Source: Neospora caninum Liverpool
Taxonomy: Eukaryota; Apicomplexa; Conoidasida; Eucoccidiorida; Sarcocystidae
Direction: 5' to 3'
NCBI RefSeq assembly: GCF_000208865.1
Contig: NC_018394.1
Location: 1,883,964 to 1,947,963, forward strand
Length of the DNA stretch: 64,000 nucleotides
Made by a program: the position numbers and the translations under genes. Positions within the stretch are counted from its first letter, which is position 1; each line of letters starts with the position of its first letter. Of this stretch, positions 36,181 to 47,325 are shown piece after piece. A model generated the notes under the pieces. That model was not told the origin of the DNA. It saw only the letters and a program-made list of their open reading frames with translations, and did not search any database.

Positions 36181-39100
36181 GTTCACCTGTTCTCACCTTG
36201 GCTGCGATGGTCTGTTGCACCCGCGGCTCCGGCGTGAGAAAGAGCCTGGAAGACGGCACTAACAAATGCAGGGCAGCCACGACCAGTGGGGGAAATCCTC
36301 GATAGTCCGTTTGTGAGGATGAGGGAAGATGCCAAAAGGAGTGTGTAGGAGACTTTGGGAGGCTGACACCCAAGGTCGACTCGCTACATCCAACCGCGAA
36401 CTGGGGAGAAAGCCCGACTCCAGAGCGTCCACGAGAAAGCCGACTCTTTCTTCCAGGCAAGCAGAATGACAGTTCAGAGTCGTCGCGCTGTGTCGGGCCG
36501 CAACTCAAAAAAAATCCCAAGAAAGCAAACCTTCGGACGGTCGAGTCCCAGTCCTTGCGCGCCGCGACATGCACCGTGGGCAAGAAAGAGAGACGCGCGC
36601 AGGGGAAACGCACAAGGCAGAAAGACTCTCTCTTTCCCTGGTGTTCACAAAATGAAGGCTTTTTCTTCGAAACCAGAAAGCGAAGAGAGACGAGGGTTCA
36701 GAGTCACACAGTGAGGTACCCGGTCGTGAGTCGGGAAGCTGAACACGCTCTCACTCAGTGGACTGGCAGAGCGCAATGCCACCGCCTTACCAAGCACTCT
36801 GTTTTTTTCGTTTTCCCTGAAAGCGCCTTCTGCACCAGTCCCTGAAAAACAATGAGACGCGGGAAAAGCTCGCAGGTCTCGAGGGGCGGGACGCTTTCTC
36901 GCTACGGTTCAACGACGATGGGAGTTTTTCCGTGTCCCGTGGTCCGACCTCCGACGGAGCCTCAAACCGCACGCGTTGAAGAGAGGCTGCACATGAAATG
37001 TACGATACGCAATGTGCGTGTAAATAAATTCACGAGGGGATAGGAGTAAGTAGGATTCGTGGGCACGCGGTGAACGAGGACAGAAAAAGAACCATATTAG
37101 TCGATGCCAGTGTGCTAGTCAACCCTGGCCTAGCTAGATTTGTACGTGCCACATGTGCCTTACGAAACACACTGTTCTCGTGGGGGTAGCGCGGCGACTG
37201 GGCAAGAGCCGTTGTCACGTTTTGAATAAAACCACGAAAGAGCGGCGGGGGAAAGAATGCCTCTTCCGGGGCAGCTCTAAAAACCAGATGGCAACAGAGT
37301 GGAGGGGCCTGTTTTTGCTTTTCAGTCGCAGAAAAGTGCCCGAAGTCTGTTGGGGCCGGGAAAACAGCTGCGCGTAGTCCGGACGAAAACAAGGACGGGG
37401 AAGTCCACGTCGCCTGAACCAGAGACTTCACTGCCCCTGACTGTGACGGAGTGGGGTACGGTGTCTGTTCGGAGAGGCTGTAAGTGTTAGCGGCAATTTT
37501 CTGGAAGGCATATTATTTCTCTCGGTTTTCATCTTCTCGAACGCTACACGGGAAATTCGGAGGTTGCTACCACCAACCCAGGCAAGGTTCCGGCTCCCGT
37601 GCCCTACAGCGAGATGCCCAAACAGGAGGTGTACTGGTCCTGACAGAACAACTTGTGGGGGCGATGATAAACTTCGGAACACAACGGTTATATCCTTTCG
37701 TATCAACGAGACAACACAAAGTGTCGGGGATCCAGAGTAACTGAAGCCCGCAACGACGAAGCCGGTGTCAGCAAAACAACGTCTCTGCCCAGATTGCACA
37801 TGTGAATGCTCGTCGATTTCAATCTAGCTTTCGAATCCGTATCAAATTGCTTACGCCTCCACGACACTTGTGACATTGACGTCCCTTTCTCAGTCTGTGC
37901 ACCTGTTCCTTCCTTCCCTACATGAAGGCCGTAGACAAGAGCGACTCAGCGTCACCCAAACCACCCCACCACTGCTGTCTTGGAACAGAAGGTAAAGTTG
38001 AATTGTTTCCTTGGATGAGAGGCCTCGGTAGCCCAGACTGGTTCGATAGGGTCGGATCGACGGGTTATACAGCCTCCGTCTCCACTTCAACGCACAGATA
38101 TGCAGCAGAACGCGCTAGCTTGTATTTACATGAATCCTTGAGGCACATCTCGTCACAGTTGAGATCCAGGAGGCGGGGGGATGTCAAGCTCTCGGTGCGA
38201 GGTCAACTATAAAGGCACCGCCTACCGTGTTCTTTTTTTTCTTGGCACAGAACGCAGATTTTAAGAGACGGACCAAGAGCCACAAGAGACGGCAAGAGAA
38301 ATTTCGATCACCAGAAAGGGAATACCGGAGGGAGGAGGAAGGGATATCGAAGCGGAACCGCAGAAAACAGTGCATCAGCAGTTTTTATCACATACTTCTG
38401 CAGGCTACTTTCCGGAGAGATTTCAGGCAGAACAAAGGATGGGAGGCACAACCGTAACATCCACTTCTATCAGGTAGCGCCGCTGTTTTAGTTCTTGCGT
38501 ACCCAACTTTTTGGCGCCTCCTTCAATTTTTGGGCCTTTCCTCCAAGGAATCCGTATGTACCCTCGTATCACTGTCTAGGTATTGTCTCACATTTACTTG
38601 CATTTGCCCAGGTCTTCTGTCGAACCAGACAAGGGAGGGAGAGCGCCTTCTTTCCCTCATCTGTTGCACGCATGACCATCTCGAGGGATTCCTGTTCTTC
38701 ATAAAGGATTATCACCACTCTTTGGTACCAGTTCACCGTCTCAAGTGCCGGTGGGCGGCTGTGTTCATCGACCTTGTAAGAACGCATGCCACTGCGTCTC
38801 TGTTACGCCCAAACTCTTTCTTTCGTTTGCGAGATATGCATCTCTTAAACTGCGCCCGGTGGAGAATCGACGAACGATAAAAAGATGACAGCCTACTGCA
38901 ATGCCGCAACACTTGCACAGTTGTCCGAGTTGGAGTCGTAGAGCCAGGAGAGCTGGAGGAAACCCAGGTGAATGAAATCAAAATTTCAATACTGAGGCAG
39001 CAGAAAGTCAAGGCTCCACGAAACGCCTGTGATAAGAGGGTCCGTACACCTCCAGCGGAACTGTCTACAATATAGCGGCATCATGTATGCACCGATTGAC

Positions 39101-39777
39101 CAATGGACGTACAGGAGCCTATGCAGATCCGAGAGTTACACTCAAGACGCGCTGTACACGAACACGGACATGCCTACGTCTACAAAGTATACAGATGCTT
39201 TTACAAACACATCAATTCACGAACCTATATATTGGCTACACTGCTGTGCAGGCAGGGGCTGCATGATACAGCTATTGCCAAACTCTCCCGTTATCAGACC
39301 GGGTGGAGTTTCCTAGCGTCAGATCCAACAGCGAGACGTGGAATCAAGATACCCACCGCACAGAAAGAAGACGAGGAGCAAACTTGTATCGGCGATCACC
39401 GACTCAGAGGACCCGTTTTGCTCCCTCTTCGGGAAGGAAAGTTTCTCAAGAGTAAGTGGTTCGACAGGCAAAATCACCAATCTCGAGCCCTATTCTGTGA
39501 CGCCCAAGGCCCGTTGTGTTGTTTCTGTTTTAGTTCTCGAGAAATCCACTATCTAGCGAGCGCCTCCGTCGGGGACCGAAGTTCGCTGTTCGCATTGCGC
39601 TACCTGATATTGCAGGCTCCTCCCAAAAAAGCAATTCACCGTTCCACGGACGGAACGAGGCCAAGTCGGAGATACAGCGCCTAAAAAGAACCGGCTCGAT
39701 ACAGAAAAGTACGTAAAAGTGTAAGCACATGCACAGGCGTACACGCACGGGCACACTTTTCCTTCGAGTGAGACGGC
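36181..39777. other. Intergenic region, no supportable gene
   Basis: Between two minus-strand genes. It should contain the promoter of the Tyr/Pro-rich gene (left) and the 3' flank of the ISP gene (right). A 193-residue + strand frame at 39103-39684 has no recognisable domain and an ordinary, low-support composition. No repeat of note. Confidence 0.5.
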
Positions 39778-41472
39778 TTATGCCTTCAATTTCTTCAGGA
39801 GTTCCACGAAGCAGGTCTTTTCTCTGACGCTGTCAAACCGCAGAGGAATGCAGTTCCCAGACTCCAACAAATGGAGAGCAACGCAGCTGTCGTCGTCTGT
39901 CAAATTCGCTTTGGTCTCAACCCTCTGCAACTGATCGCGAGTGTGCAAGAGAGCCTTGACGTCCGACAGGGGAATCACGCGAACCTGAGAAAAGACACAA
40001 CAGACACTTATCAACCTGCGCATGGACACGTCGACAGCATTCCCAACTATATATATAGCCATGTACTTCTTTGCAGATAACGGCGCTCCAAAGAGTTCTG
40101 TTTTCGACGTCCGTGTAGGCGGGCAGAACACTTGTCGATGCTACATGCAGACGCATCTATATATAGAAATAGATGACCGTATTGTCCTCTCTCCTTTGTA
40201 ATTTCCACAAGAGAGAATCATTTGATCACAGTGCAACCCTGAACCATGTATCGCGCCCTTCAACGTACCAATCCCGCCGCCCCTTGAAACACGGGAGACA
40301 AATCGCCGTTCTCTCTTTCCTAGACTGGAAGAGGAGACCTTACCTTGTCTTCGCAGGAAATGGAAAGCGAATTATCCGTTTCGTTGTAGTGAAGGATGCA
40401 CTGCAAGCGTGTGCCATCTTGAAGAAGAACCAGCACGGCCATACCGGAGAGGAGTCGCTGGTTTAACTCCTCGATGTCAGCGGCAGTGACTTGGGGAGCT
40501 GAAAACAAGAAATTGGACAGTGTAGAGGCACCTACTGGAACGGACCTCTTTCACCTCAGGAGTGCTCAGTCCACACTCGAGGAAAAACGAGGAGAAAAAA
40601 TTGTGCCATCGTCCCCAAGGATTTCAACTGATTCGAGCCGACTGTTCAGCTCTTCACAGAAACGGTCTTCTGTCTCGACGGAAACACAGCACGGCCGAAA
40701 GTAACCAAGCATCAGGACAGAAATCAAGATGCATGCGTGTGGACGAAGACCACAAGAGTTGCTGTGAAGTTCACCAGACGGCGCTACCCTCGGGAATTTC
40801 TGTTCTAGCCGCCCAGACACAAGCGGCTTTGATGCGGACGTGTGGGAAAGTTCTCCTCCCTCCCTTTACAAAAAAACACCCGTTTGTTGACACCAGCGCA
40901 GATCCCCACCTACATTCAGAAACGCGCGCTCAAGTCTGGGTGGACGAAACGCACCCTACGAAAGGATAGATGGACATCGAGTCTGTTGCGACCGAGAACA
41001 AGACGCGACACCTGTTGAGTGGTCATGGGTTCAGCCCGAGGCTAAGAAAGTGGCGACTCGCTCACGACATGCTCGACATCTTGCAAATGCGTCAGAGCGT
41101 GGGTTCAAGCCCCAGTTTCGCGTTAGAAAAAAACTCTCGTTGAAACGCATCAGCCTTTACCCCTGTATGCGCTGCATGCCAATGCGCTGATCTGTGTCTC
41201 TTCCTCATGAAACGTGCGTAGGGTGTGATGTGCTAAACGTCGACAGCCACTTTTTTCCCGTGTTTCTAAACGTCTCCGCCGCTGCGCCCGATTTGCTCAC
41301 CTGCAGACGCACTGCCAGAACGATGCGAAGGCGACTTCTTCCCCACCTTTTCCCCCTTCTTCTTCTCGTCCCGAGATCTTTCTCCCTTGGAGGTCTTCGC
41401 AACCTGCTCTTTCTGCATCACCTGCCGATCCTCGCTTTCCTCCACGGCGCAACACGAGCTGACAGCGCCCAT
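39778..41472 (-). CDS. IMC sub-compartment protein (ISP family), acylated PH-fold protein, three exons
   Basis: Minus-strand exons 41472-41301, 40498-40344 and 39984-39778 give 177 residues, with clean donors (GTGAGC, GTAAGG), acceptors (TTTTCAG, TTCTCAG) and matching phases. The start AAAATGGGC is a near-perfect T. gondii context. The N-terminus MGAVSSCC has Gly2 for N-myristoylation and Cys7/Cys8 for palmitoylation, as in the ISPs. A Lys/Glu/Ser-rich linker follows, then from about residue 58 the conserved domain: VLLQDGTRLQC, SLSISCEDK, VRVIPLSDVKALLHT, RVETKANL, SCVALHLLESGNCIPLRFD. Family knowledge: ISPs are gated to inner-membrane-complex sub-compartments by coordinated acylation and have a pleckstrin-homology fold without phosphoinositide binding. 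The Cys7/Cys8 spacing suggests ISP1, but I cannot assign the paralogue by eye. Confidence 0.86.
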
Positions 41473-41545
41473 TTTGGCGTGCTCAGAGAGTCAAACGAAA
41501 GACACAGGAAGGCTACTTGTTTCTCGACGGAGGAAACAAAACATG

Positions 41546-41583
<38 letters not shown>

Positions 41584-44500
41584 GGTGTTTGGTTCTTCAA
41601 ACAACGAATCTGGTGACAGCTGGGAAATTTGCGCACGTTACTTCCCAAGGAGTACCGAACCCGTCTGTTTAGTGGGATGATATTCTGGCTCTGCGCGCGA
41701 GTGTGAAGACAAATCTTTCAAGAGGAAAAGGGTTATACTTTCTCAAGCAACACGACGCGCCGGCTCTCTTCGGTGGATGGGGCGGGTTCGACGGTTGTCC
41801 AGCTGTATGGGGACGAAGACACGAAGAGGACACCCGGACAATAAGACTGAAGAGGCTATCAAAAGTCTCAACAGGAGGCTCCAGGACACGAGAACGGGAC
41901 AAAAATTCGAGAGACGCAACTCAGACGACGGCCTCAAGTCCGGCCGGTACCCAGGAAGAGCGTCCAGAGGGTCAACACTACTTCGCAGGCTCTCTCTCTG
42001 AGGCCGCGAGGGTTTTCTTCGGCAACACACCACAGATGAAGGGTCGAAGCTAACCCTCGTGTGTGGTTCTAACCACGACGAAAAGAGCCTGAGAACTCTG
42101 TCGTTCGCGAACCACAAAGGACGTCTCGAGAGTCGCTACGCGTGCTTGGACGTAACGTCGGCCAGCCTGCGGAAAATCGCAGTCTTTTTCACGTCGAGCT
42201 TGGAAATCGTCCCCCTCCGCCGGGAAAAGAGGTAGCGGGAAACTTTAGACGCAAAGAAAATCGAGGAAAATAAAGCGAAACTGCGTCAGTTGGCGGCGTC
42301 GACGGCCCGGCACGTCACCTGGACAAGAATGACGCTGTCCAGGACGACACGGAAGCCGCATTCGGATTCCGCAAACTTTTAGAAAACACAGGGGAGCGCC
42401 GCGAAGCTGAACCCGTTGTCGCTCAAAAAGAGAAAAACGCAAAACAGAACAGCAAGACAGGAGAAAACGCCAGCGATGAGTACTGTTTTTGCGCAGAAAA
42501 GCCGTCGCGGAAGACGCAAACCGTCCAAGCCAGCGTAGGCAGCTAGCACGCGCGTGGCCGAAGCGTCAGAGTGCAGAGTCCTGCAGCGCGATTTCTGCGG
42601 GAAAGAAAACTTTAGCGAGTTCTGTGGCCCGGACCAGGAGGGATCCAGGATGCACGCAGGAAAAAAGCATACGGCGCATCTGGTCGCGAAAAAAAGCGAA
42701 TATATTTGCAGGGAATGAACACACGTCATGTCGTGACTCCTCCACAATCACACGCTGTCTTACAAAGCCTGTGCGCGAACCGGGAGTCCCAGGAGACTGT
42801 GTATGCTAGTGCGTATGAAACAGAGTCTTCCCGTCACGCAGCCAGGCTGAAAGTCACCAACAGGGGGCGGCCAGTCCAGATTCCCGCTTTGTTTTGTAGA
42901 CCCCCGAAGAAGCAAGTCGCAACGAGTGTCCAAGGCCATCAGCAGAATGCAGCCGCCGACGACGTGCGTCCACACGAACGTCTTTCCATGCTTCAGGCCA
43001 CCCCCAGGGGGAGCGTGGCAGCTGGTACGGGCGTTTTGTTGAATCACTGGAGAGAAAAGCCGCAGGTTCTTCCACAACAGATTTCGAATGTCCAAATTGC
43101 GCATATCTGCATGCATACATCGCATACGTACAGATGTGCTTTTTCTTGCAGATGGCTGCACTCGTGGGGCGGAAGCTGGCTCCCTTATTCGGCCCGTCTA
43201 GCATCGATTGCGGAAGGTACGTGTCTCGCGTTTCCGCTTTAGATATGTCGGCGACACGTGAGGCAAAAGCTGTTCATTGTAGACGAGCTCGTTGCCAAGA
43301 CACCAGCGAGGCACGTACTTCCCCAGGTAGCCGCAACAGAACCGAGAACCACGGTACTGAGGCGTATATAGGCTTGTAAGAGATCGCCTTTTCTCGACTA
43401 TTGAATCTAAACATATCTAGATGTCTACTATAAACACTCCGGTGATGTAACTGGATGAATTTTTCAGACTGAGGTTCGTCTCGTGTCGCTCGAATATGGT
43501 TACGGCCGCCGAAACAGCACTTGCCAGTTTGCCGAGGAAGCAGACTCGACGCTTTCCCGCTGCGTCCTCTTTAATTTAGACTTTTATATACGTACATTTA
43601 CGCGTGTTATTCAGGGGAGTGTGGGCTTCTGAATGCTGACGTAGGGGAGCTACAGACTGCCGTGTCTCGTACCGAAGCAAATATGAGAAAGGCGCTTGCG
43701 CGGAAACAGCCTTCATCGTATTCAGCAGGCTCAGGGGGGAGGACGGACGGCAACTGGTATTCAGATTTTTTTTTGCGAATCTTTGAGAAGACAAACATCT
43801 TCACGCGACATACCACGAAGCGCGTTTCTCCGATATGCATACAGATGGAGAAGACGCGTGCGTCCCGCGTGGAAAAAACCGACGGGAGACGAAAAGCCGT
43901 TCTCACACGATATGTAGAACCTCTCTTACAGACGTCAGGCTCGCTCCACATTCCCACGGAAACCCCTCGAGATTCCTCCTCGCGTGCCCCACAATGTACC
44001 CACAGCGCACGTATACATGCATATATACGCGTAAATATTTGGATACATATTACGCTTGGGCACGCCTATTGATTGTCTACCCGTACACAAACACTCGCTG
44101 ATGCGCTTAAACCACAATGCATGAACATATCTCTTCACGCAGGGGGTTTTCGGGTATGTCAAGCAAAGCAGTTTTACTTCCTCGGGCTTCCTGGAGCGCA
44201 GGAGCAATTCGATTGTTTCCAGCTGAACTTCATTCCGAGGAAAAGGCTCCCCTCCCTCTTGTAAACCTGATTCGGTTCTCAGTGACCACAGAGAGACACA
44301 AAAAGACACGCGAAACACCACCCGACACCTCGAACGAAAAAGTGAATTCGAGAGTTAAAACTCTTCTCACCGGCTGCGGCCTCCAAGGGAGAGTTCTACT
44401 CTGGCTTACCGCACCCTTAAAAGCTCACCAGATCTTCCTTGACGGGTGTGCACCGGCGAGTTCAAACGCCCTGCGGCGGGGTCTCCGCGCAACGGCCGCC

Positions 44501-45543
44501 TCTTCTTCGGCGCAGTATAACCCCAGCACGAAACATCTCTTCCTATCTCTGTACCTCTCTCGTCGAGGCTCTATCTACACATAGGCGCACAGATGTGCAG
44601 ATGGAGGTACTCAAACGTGTACACCCAAAAGAACACGTGCGATCCCTGCTCGACATTCTCAAAAGTATGAAGCTCGCAGTCGACCCTGATGTGCTGCGAA
44701 AGAACGCAGCGCGAAGAAGGCCCTCAGCCCTTATTTCGCAGTCCCTCGCGAATTTCGCACACATGTTTCTCGTCTCGACAACCGGGTGCAGTAGGGTGTC
44801 TCTCGGGCCCACTGTGGAATTCACGAACGCTACGTCGCGGCTACCAGTGCCAGCGTCTCCGTCATCTCTCCCTAGCCAGACCGATCTACCTACGAACACG
44901 TATCTACAAACACGTATCGATACGCACACATATTTACACGCACAAAAACAGAAGCCAAAGGATTTGAGTGCACACGTGCATGCAAACACACATGTACGTG
45001 CGTGTGTTTACGTCGAACAGACGGGAAGATCAGGCCGTATCCTGGGGACTGGCGCGACAGACTGAAAGATCGAAATCTCGGATTATTCGTAGTGGACACA
45101 GACAGGCGCTGCATGTAAGAGGTGGAGAGGACTCAGCGGCACGTCACAAAAAAATTCAGGGTGCATGGCTGGGGACAGGCGTTCTGTTCTGCTCGTCGCG
45201 CAGAGGCAACGACAGGAACTCGAACTGAAACGGAGCAGTCAAGGCCGCGCTCGAGATGAAGTCGAGCAGCGCGTCTCCGATTCCACTCAGAAGGAGAGAC
45301 AAGCGGCGACCAAGAAGCTTCGCACTCCTTGGGGCGCGACCGGCCGCCTCCGCTGTCTCTGGAGACACCGCGCAGCGGAGGGAGATGGGACCGCCTTCTC
45401 TCCCGTTTTCCTCCGTGGTCATTTTGAGCAGAAGCCAAAGGAGAGGCATTAAACCAGCGCACGGTTTTCGCGGTTCTTGTGGAGCCACTCCCCACAGAAA
45501 AGGGCTGTGTTTCCCAAAGGCTCGGGCGAGCAAGCGACCCCAC
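41473..45543. other. Intergenic region with TA run near the ISP start
   Basis: It should contain the ISP promoter and leader (left end) and the 3' flank of the 290-residue gene (right end). A TA run sits at 41548-41579, only 76 bases upstream of the ISP ATG. Open frames at 44599-45065 (+) and 45156-45533 (-) have protein-like composition over about 60-90 residues but no domain or splice partner, so they are not called as genes. Confidence 0.5.
41548..41579. repeat. (TA)n microsatellite upstream of the ISP start
   Basis: A pure TA run of 32 bases. It lies 76 bases 5' of the ISP ATG on the transcribed (minus) side, so it is in the leader or core promoter. Confidence 0.94.
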
Positions 45544-46487
45544 TTAGCTCTTTTCGGCCCGCACTGCAGTGCGGTGCGTCTTCCTCCCCGACCGCGTCGT
45601 GTACTCGGTCCGTTCCAAATCCTCCAGGGACATTCCCGGCGGGACGAGCTGCTGGTCGTAGAGCCCCAGCGGTCCCGCGCCGAGCCCCGCCCCGTTCCCG
45701 CCCTGCAGCATCAGGCTCCCCGTGCCGCTCGCGCCCATCAGCAACCCCGCACCCTGCATGTCCAGGAGACCGTCTGCGCTCACGCCGCTCGCGTCGCCCG
45801 GCCGCGCCGGGTGCTTGTGGGGACAGCCGTCCGGTCCGCAGCCGGATGTACATACACCGTGTTGCGAGAACGCGGGGAGGTTCGGGCAGTACCCCGACAA
45901 GTCGTCGGGCATCAGGCCGGACCCGGCCTGCGAAAGCATGTTCCCTGGAAGGCCCTGGCTCGACGCGTACGCGGCGTACTGCTCGCCTCGCTTCAACTCC
46001 ACAAACGTCCAACAGAAAGTCACCAGCTTCAGCTTCGCGATGATTCCCAGAGCCGCCAGCACGTAGACGCGCCGAAACTTGTCTTTCTTGTCTTCGTCGG
46101 GAATCGACGAGAAGTTCTACAGAGCGAAATACGTGACACAGGGGAACCGAGCGTGAACCTTCCAGCCTGCTGGAAGTCATCAGGATTCGCATTTAAGCCA
46201 AAGCAAAGGGACACACTACACAAAAACGAAAAAACACAGATGTGAACCTAGTGGAGGATAGGTTCACGGTGGGTACAGCGCGCGGCGGGAGATTTGAGTC
46301 TCCCAGGGGGACGATTTGACCACCGCAAATCTGATGCACCGTCTCAGACTCTTTCGGCGTCCTGACTTTCGTGCTTTCCTTCGAGTCGCACACACGCACG
46401 CGGCCCCAGAAATATGCATGTCTCTATGCGTACAGGTATGAAAACCGCTCTCAATCGACAACTCCACATATATATATATATATATAA

Positions 46488-46520
<33 letters not shown>

Positions 46521-47325
46521 AATATGCCGNNNNNNNNNNNNNNNNNNNNNNNNNNNNNNNNNNNNNNNNNNNNNNNNNNNNNNNNNNNNNNNNNNNNNNN
46601 NNNNNNNNNNNNNNNNNNNNNNNNNNNNNTATTTATACATATATAAATATGCCTAGATGTGTATAGATATATATATGTGCACGGAGAGAGTCGCACAGGG
46701 CACTTTTCTGAAAGCAGACGAGAAGGATTTTGAGCCTGTGGCGGTCGGTGTAAGCCCGCTGATTAAAAATCTCACCCCCAGTCGCCGACGGAGATACTTG
46801 ACTTGTTCGCTGACGCAAGCGAGGAGGCCTTCGGGGTAGTCTCCAGGCCACCGCTGGGATCGCATCATCTGCTCGGCGAGGGATTGATACTCCCAAGCGA
46901 GGCGTAGCCAATCCCCCGGGAACGAACCATCTAGAAAGAGAAAAGAGAGAGAACTGGAAGAATACCCCATGAGCCTGGCACGCACGGACGTGGTGACGGG
47001 AGCAGAGGAATCGGAAGCGAGTACGGGAAAGCCGTTGTCTTTATGTTGCCGTGTACGGAGAGTGCGAAAAGCCTGGAGCGCCACGAGGGAGGGGAGAAAA
47101 AACGGGAGAGGCAGCGCGTGCGTGGTGTCTGCGACTGTTTGGATGGTCGCGCATGCGCGTCCGGTTCTCCCTCGACTTACCCGGCTTAGGCATAAGACGA
47201 TCTTTGTGGCGCGACAGCTGGTGAAGTTGCGAGCGAAAGATGTTGAGGGTCTCGCACCGCAAAGCCTCCTCAGGAGCCAGCGGGCCTGCCGCCTGATGGT
47301 GCTCCTGCATTTGAGTCGTGTCCAT
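45544..47325 (-). CDS. Conserved-looking protein with one hydrophobic segment, three exons (290 aa)
   Basis: Minus-strand exons 47325-47181, 46930-46776 and 46116-45544; donors GTAAGT and GTGAGA, acceptors TTTCTAG and TCTGTAG, phases consistent. Not recognised. Residues 1-100 look folded and helical (EALRCETLNIFRSQLHQL, DWLRLAWEYQSLAEQMM). A hydrophobic stretch VLAALGIIAKLKLVTFCWTF lies at about residues 119-138 and may be one membrane span. The following part has a Cys cluster (CTSGCGPDGCPHKH) and then a Gly/Leu-rich low-complexity tail ending in a basic segment. The ATG follows an in-frame TAA four codons upstream, so it is the first possible start. Intron 2 contains the assembly gap, so an extra exon of suitable phase could be hidden there. 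A role at a membrane is inference only. Confidence 0.65.
46467..46529. repeat. (TA)n microsatellite flanking the gap
   Basis: TA runs with AAATA interruptions leading directly into the N gap. AT-rich sequence resumes on the far side. Confidence 0.93.
46530..46629. other. Assembly gap (100 N)
   Basis: Exactly 100 N, the usual placeholder for a gap of unknown length. Both flanks are TA/ATA microsatellite (46467-46525 and from 46630), so the missing sequence is probably a long TA repeat. It falls in intron 2 of the 290-residue gene. Confidence 0.97.

Noticed and set aside
39103..39684. 193-codon + frame downstream of the ISP gene
   Set aside because: No recognisable domain, poor start context and ordinary composition. 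Treated as chance.
41101..41112. GGTTCAAGCCC, a tRNA B-box-like sequence
   Set aside because: No matching acceptor stem, D arm or anticodon arm could be folded around it.
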